From assembly GCA_947475175.1 (NCBI GenBank), contig CANJLN010000009.1, forward strand, positions 1 to 36,303: a stretch of DNA of 36,303 nucleotides, read 5' to 3'. Shown here piece by piece: positions 34,588-36,303 of the stretch (position 1 is its first letter; the number at the start of each line of letters is the position of its first letter). The notes under the pieces were generated by a model that saw nothing but the letters and a program-made list of their open reading frames with translations, did no database searches and was not told where the DNA came from. The DNA is from Alphaproteobacteria bacterium. Its GTDB lineage: Bacteria > Pseudomonadota > Alphaproteobacteria > Paracaedibacterales > CAIULA01. The position numbers and the translations under genes were made by a program.

Positions 34588-36138
34588 TTACCTTCGATAT
34601 ATCATCTTTTTAATTACAAGAACAACTAAACCAAGCGAGCCCAGGCCGAATAATGTGTCGCCAAAAGCACGCATCCAAATAAACATGTGCACTATTGGTT
34701 GCGAAGTAAAATGTTCAGAACGTGCATACCACATGTCATGTGTAATACTTGTCCAAGCCTGATATAAACCAACAGGTAATAAGCTAAAGAAACACATACT
34801 TGCAATGCCCACATTCAAAAGCCAGAACACCCACGAAACAAGCTTCTCATCGCGAATAATATTTTTCTTGTTGATAAAAGAATTCATACAAAAAAGGAGT
34901 AACCCGATTGACAGATTTCCATATACACCGTAAAGAGCTGCGTGAGCATGTAAAGGTGTTGTGTTTAAACCTTGAACATGATAGAGAGCTGATGGCATAT
35001 TGATTAAAAATCCAAACAAACCTGCGCCTACTAAATTCCAGAAACTTACAGCAATAAAGAAGTAAATTGGCCATTTATAGATTGCAACCCAAGGAGAGGA
35101 TTTACTAATTTCATAATTATGATACGCCTCAAAACCCATTAAGGTTAAAGGAACGACCTCTAAAGCACTAAAAATACCGCCTAATATGATAACTGTTTGT
35201 GGCGTGGCTGTGAAATACAGATGATGAAAGAGACCTATAATTCCACCAAAAGCATAGATACTGGTTGCTAACAAAACAGTTTTTGTCGCTTTATGACGAT
35301 CAAGCAATCCTAAATTAACAAATAAGAATGCAACAGCGGTCGTGGTGAAAATCTCAAATATTCCTTCGACCCAAAGGTGGACAACCCACCAACGCCAATA
35401 TTCTACAATAGCAAGATTGGTATGCTCTCCCCACATAAACCCAGCACCGTAAAAAGCAGTAATTGTAAAAACAGCAATGCAAAAGAGGAAAAGCAAACTC
35501 CTGTTCTGCGTCTTATTTCTTAGAGCTGGCATCATGGCACGAACCATTAGAATTAACCAAACACAAAGACCAACCATTAAAAATGATTGCCAAAAACGAC
35601 CCAAGTCAACATATTGATACCCTTGATGTCCAAACCAGAAATTCATTTTTAATGAAAGGAACTGCTGAATTCCAAACCATTCACCAGTCATCGACCCTAA
35701 AACAATAATAACCAGGCATACCCACAGAAAATTAACCCCCCATCTTTGATATGGTGGCTCGTATCCTGAGATCATGGGTGCTAAATAAAGACCTGTGCCG
35801 AGAAGAGCCGTTGCAATCCAAAATAATGCCAATTGAACATGCCAGGTTCTTGAAACTGAGTATGGCAGAATTTCTCCTGTTCTAATACCAAAAAAAGCAT
35901 TGCCCTCAACTGTATAATGGGCGGTTATTACTCCAAACACTACTTGTAACAGAAGCAATAATGCAACAATGAGAAAGTATTTCTTTGTCGCAATCATCGA
36001 AGGGGTTGGAGCTTGAAAAACAGGCTCTTTTTGTATGGTTATGCCCTGATGCCCTGACTTTAGATGAACTGCGTAATACCAAACCATAACACCAATCGCT
36101 GCCAGGAGAAGCACAACACTCATGATTGATGACATCAA
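34588..36138 (-). CDS. norB: nitric oxide reductase large subunit (qNOR type), 5'-truncated
   Basis: A heme-copper-family membrane enzyme reducing NO to N2O. The 12-segment catalytic core is intact: TWHVQLALFW (heme ligand), EYWRWWVVHLWVEGIFE (FeB His and Glu), LFHHLYF (FeB His pair) and THAHAAL-like LHAHAALYGVYG. Full qNOR proteins are about 750 residues, with an N-terminal segment and a periplasmic domain of about 240 residues; here the ORF begins where that domain would end. Codons upstream to about 36157 still read like qNOR (NTAPPVLLM), then a stop appears in what looks like IS sequence. It is probably a pseudogene, but a shortened product from TTG 36138 or ATG 36135 cannot be excluded. 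Confidence 0.8.
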   Translation of the reverse strand: MMSSIMSVVLLLAAIGVMVWYYAVHLKSGHQGITIQKEPVFQAPTPSMIATKKYFLIVALLLLLQVVFGVITAHYTVEGNAFFGIRTGEILPYSVSRTWHVQLALFWIATALLGTGLYLAPMISGYEPPYQRWGVNFLWVCLVIIVLGSMTGEWFGIQQFLSLKMNFWFGHQGYQYVDLGRFWQSFLMVGLCVWLILMVRAMMPALRNKTQNRSLLFLFCIAVFTITAFYGAGFMWGEHTNLAIVEYWRWWVVHLWVEGIFEIFTTTAVAFLFVNLGLLDRHKATKTVLLATSIYAFGGIIGLFHHLYFTATPQTVIILGGIFSALEVVPLTLMGFEAYHNYEISKSSPWVAIYKWPIYFFIAVSFWNLVGAGLFGFLINMPSALYHVQGLNTTPLHAHAALYGVYGNLSIGLLLFCMNSFINKKNIIRDEKLVSWVFWLLNVGIASMCFFSLLPVGLYQAWTSITHDMWYARSEHFTSQPIVHMFIWMRAFGDTLFGLGSLGLVVLVIKKMIYRR

Positions 36139-36162
36139 AAGAACAGGTGGGGCTGTATTAAC

Positions 36163-36303
36163 GCGAGTTCGGGATTAGAAGTGAGTATTTGCAAAGGGTA
36201 GAGGGATGTTTTAGTTATAATTTTAGAGAAAAACAACAAAACAGATCCCTCTAATGAAAAAAGATATCACAGAATTGTTTACGTTTGTCGACGATTTTTT
36301 TAA
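36163..36303 (+). mobile_element. left end of an insertion sequence
   Basis: The NO reductase homology stops near 36160. About 90 bp of AT-rich sequence follows, then the start of a transposase-like ORF at 36254, running off the window. The element end is estimated at about 36160-36175 (near acgcgagttcgggattag). The terminal inverted repeat cannot be confirmed because the other end is outside the window. Confidence 0.55.
36254..36303 (+). CDS. transposase, N-terminal fragment (IS982-like)
   Basis: Only 16 residues are visible, MKKDITELFTFVDDFF, open at the window edge. The pattern (I-T-E-L-F-x-F-V-D-D-F) resembles the start of IS982-family transposases. The fragment is short, so the family is tentative. 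No strong ribosome-binding site is seen. Confidence 0.5.
   Translation, partial: MKKDITELFTFVDDFF

Overview
The window looks like the chromosome of a host-associated alphaproteobacterium, most likely near Holosporales/Rickettsiales. Evidence: an intact CtrA response regulator, the alphaproteobacterial order rpsF-rpsR-DUF2232-rplI, a very long B12-dependent ribonucleotide reductase, a DUF3501 protein, modest G+C, many nutrient importers and tightly packed genes. The taxon is inferred from gene content only.

Layout. 1-233: tail of an unidentified gene and hairpin repeats. 234-6569 (minus): nrdJ, then the rpsF-rpsR-DUF2232-rplI ribosomal cluster, separated by a 343-bp spacer holding a terminator, a repeat and an NrdR-box-like palindrome. 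6776-7390: an unrecognised exported protein. 7465-10455 (minus): ctrA, an AmpD-type amidase and a lone GspE/PilB ATPase. 10530-11342: rsmI. 11345-16489 (minus): a five-gene run of a TauE-like exporter and a complete polyamine importer. 16627-17273: a Phd/PIN toxin-antitoxin pair with a palindromic operator. 17278-19899: DUF3501 (minus) and thrS (plus). 19977-26238 (plus): metN, metI, a FliJ-like coiled-coil gene, a DUF167 gene, a polar amino-acid importer (binding protein, permease, ATPase), cpoB and metQ. 26241-27555: a SemiSWEET transporter, a single cyclic-nucleotide-binding domain protein and nth. 27566-32084 (minus): lptF-lptG-lptD. 32254-34582 (plus): surA-rsmA. 34588-36138 (minus): a nitric oxide reductase lacking its usual N-terminal part. 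36163-end: start of an insertion sequence.

How it fits together. Three ABC importers (polyamine, methionine, polar amino acid), a SemiSWEET carrier and a cobalamin-dependent reductase suggest a cell that imports much from its surroundings. LptD/F/G, SurA, CpoB and the amidase show a maintained LPS-bearing envelope. Neighbouring genes often overlap by 1-10 nt, and several convergent pairs end 2-10 nt apart. Where spacers do exist, related CCTCGG/CCGAGG hairpins sit at gene ends, and at least one is a textbook intrinsic terminator. No wholly new multi-gene system is evident. The most unusual signals are the Ser/Gly-rich repeat extension on ribosomal protein S18, the terminator-like hairpin inside the ribosomal cluster, the terminator-forming repeat family and the IS-truncated NO reductase.
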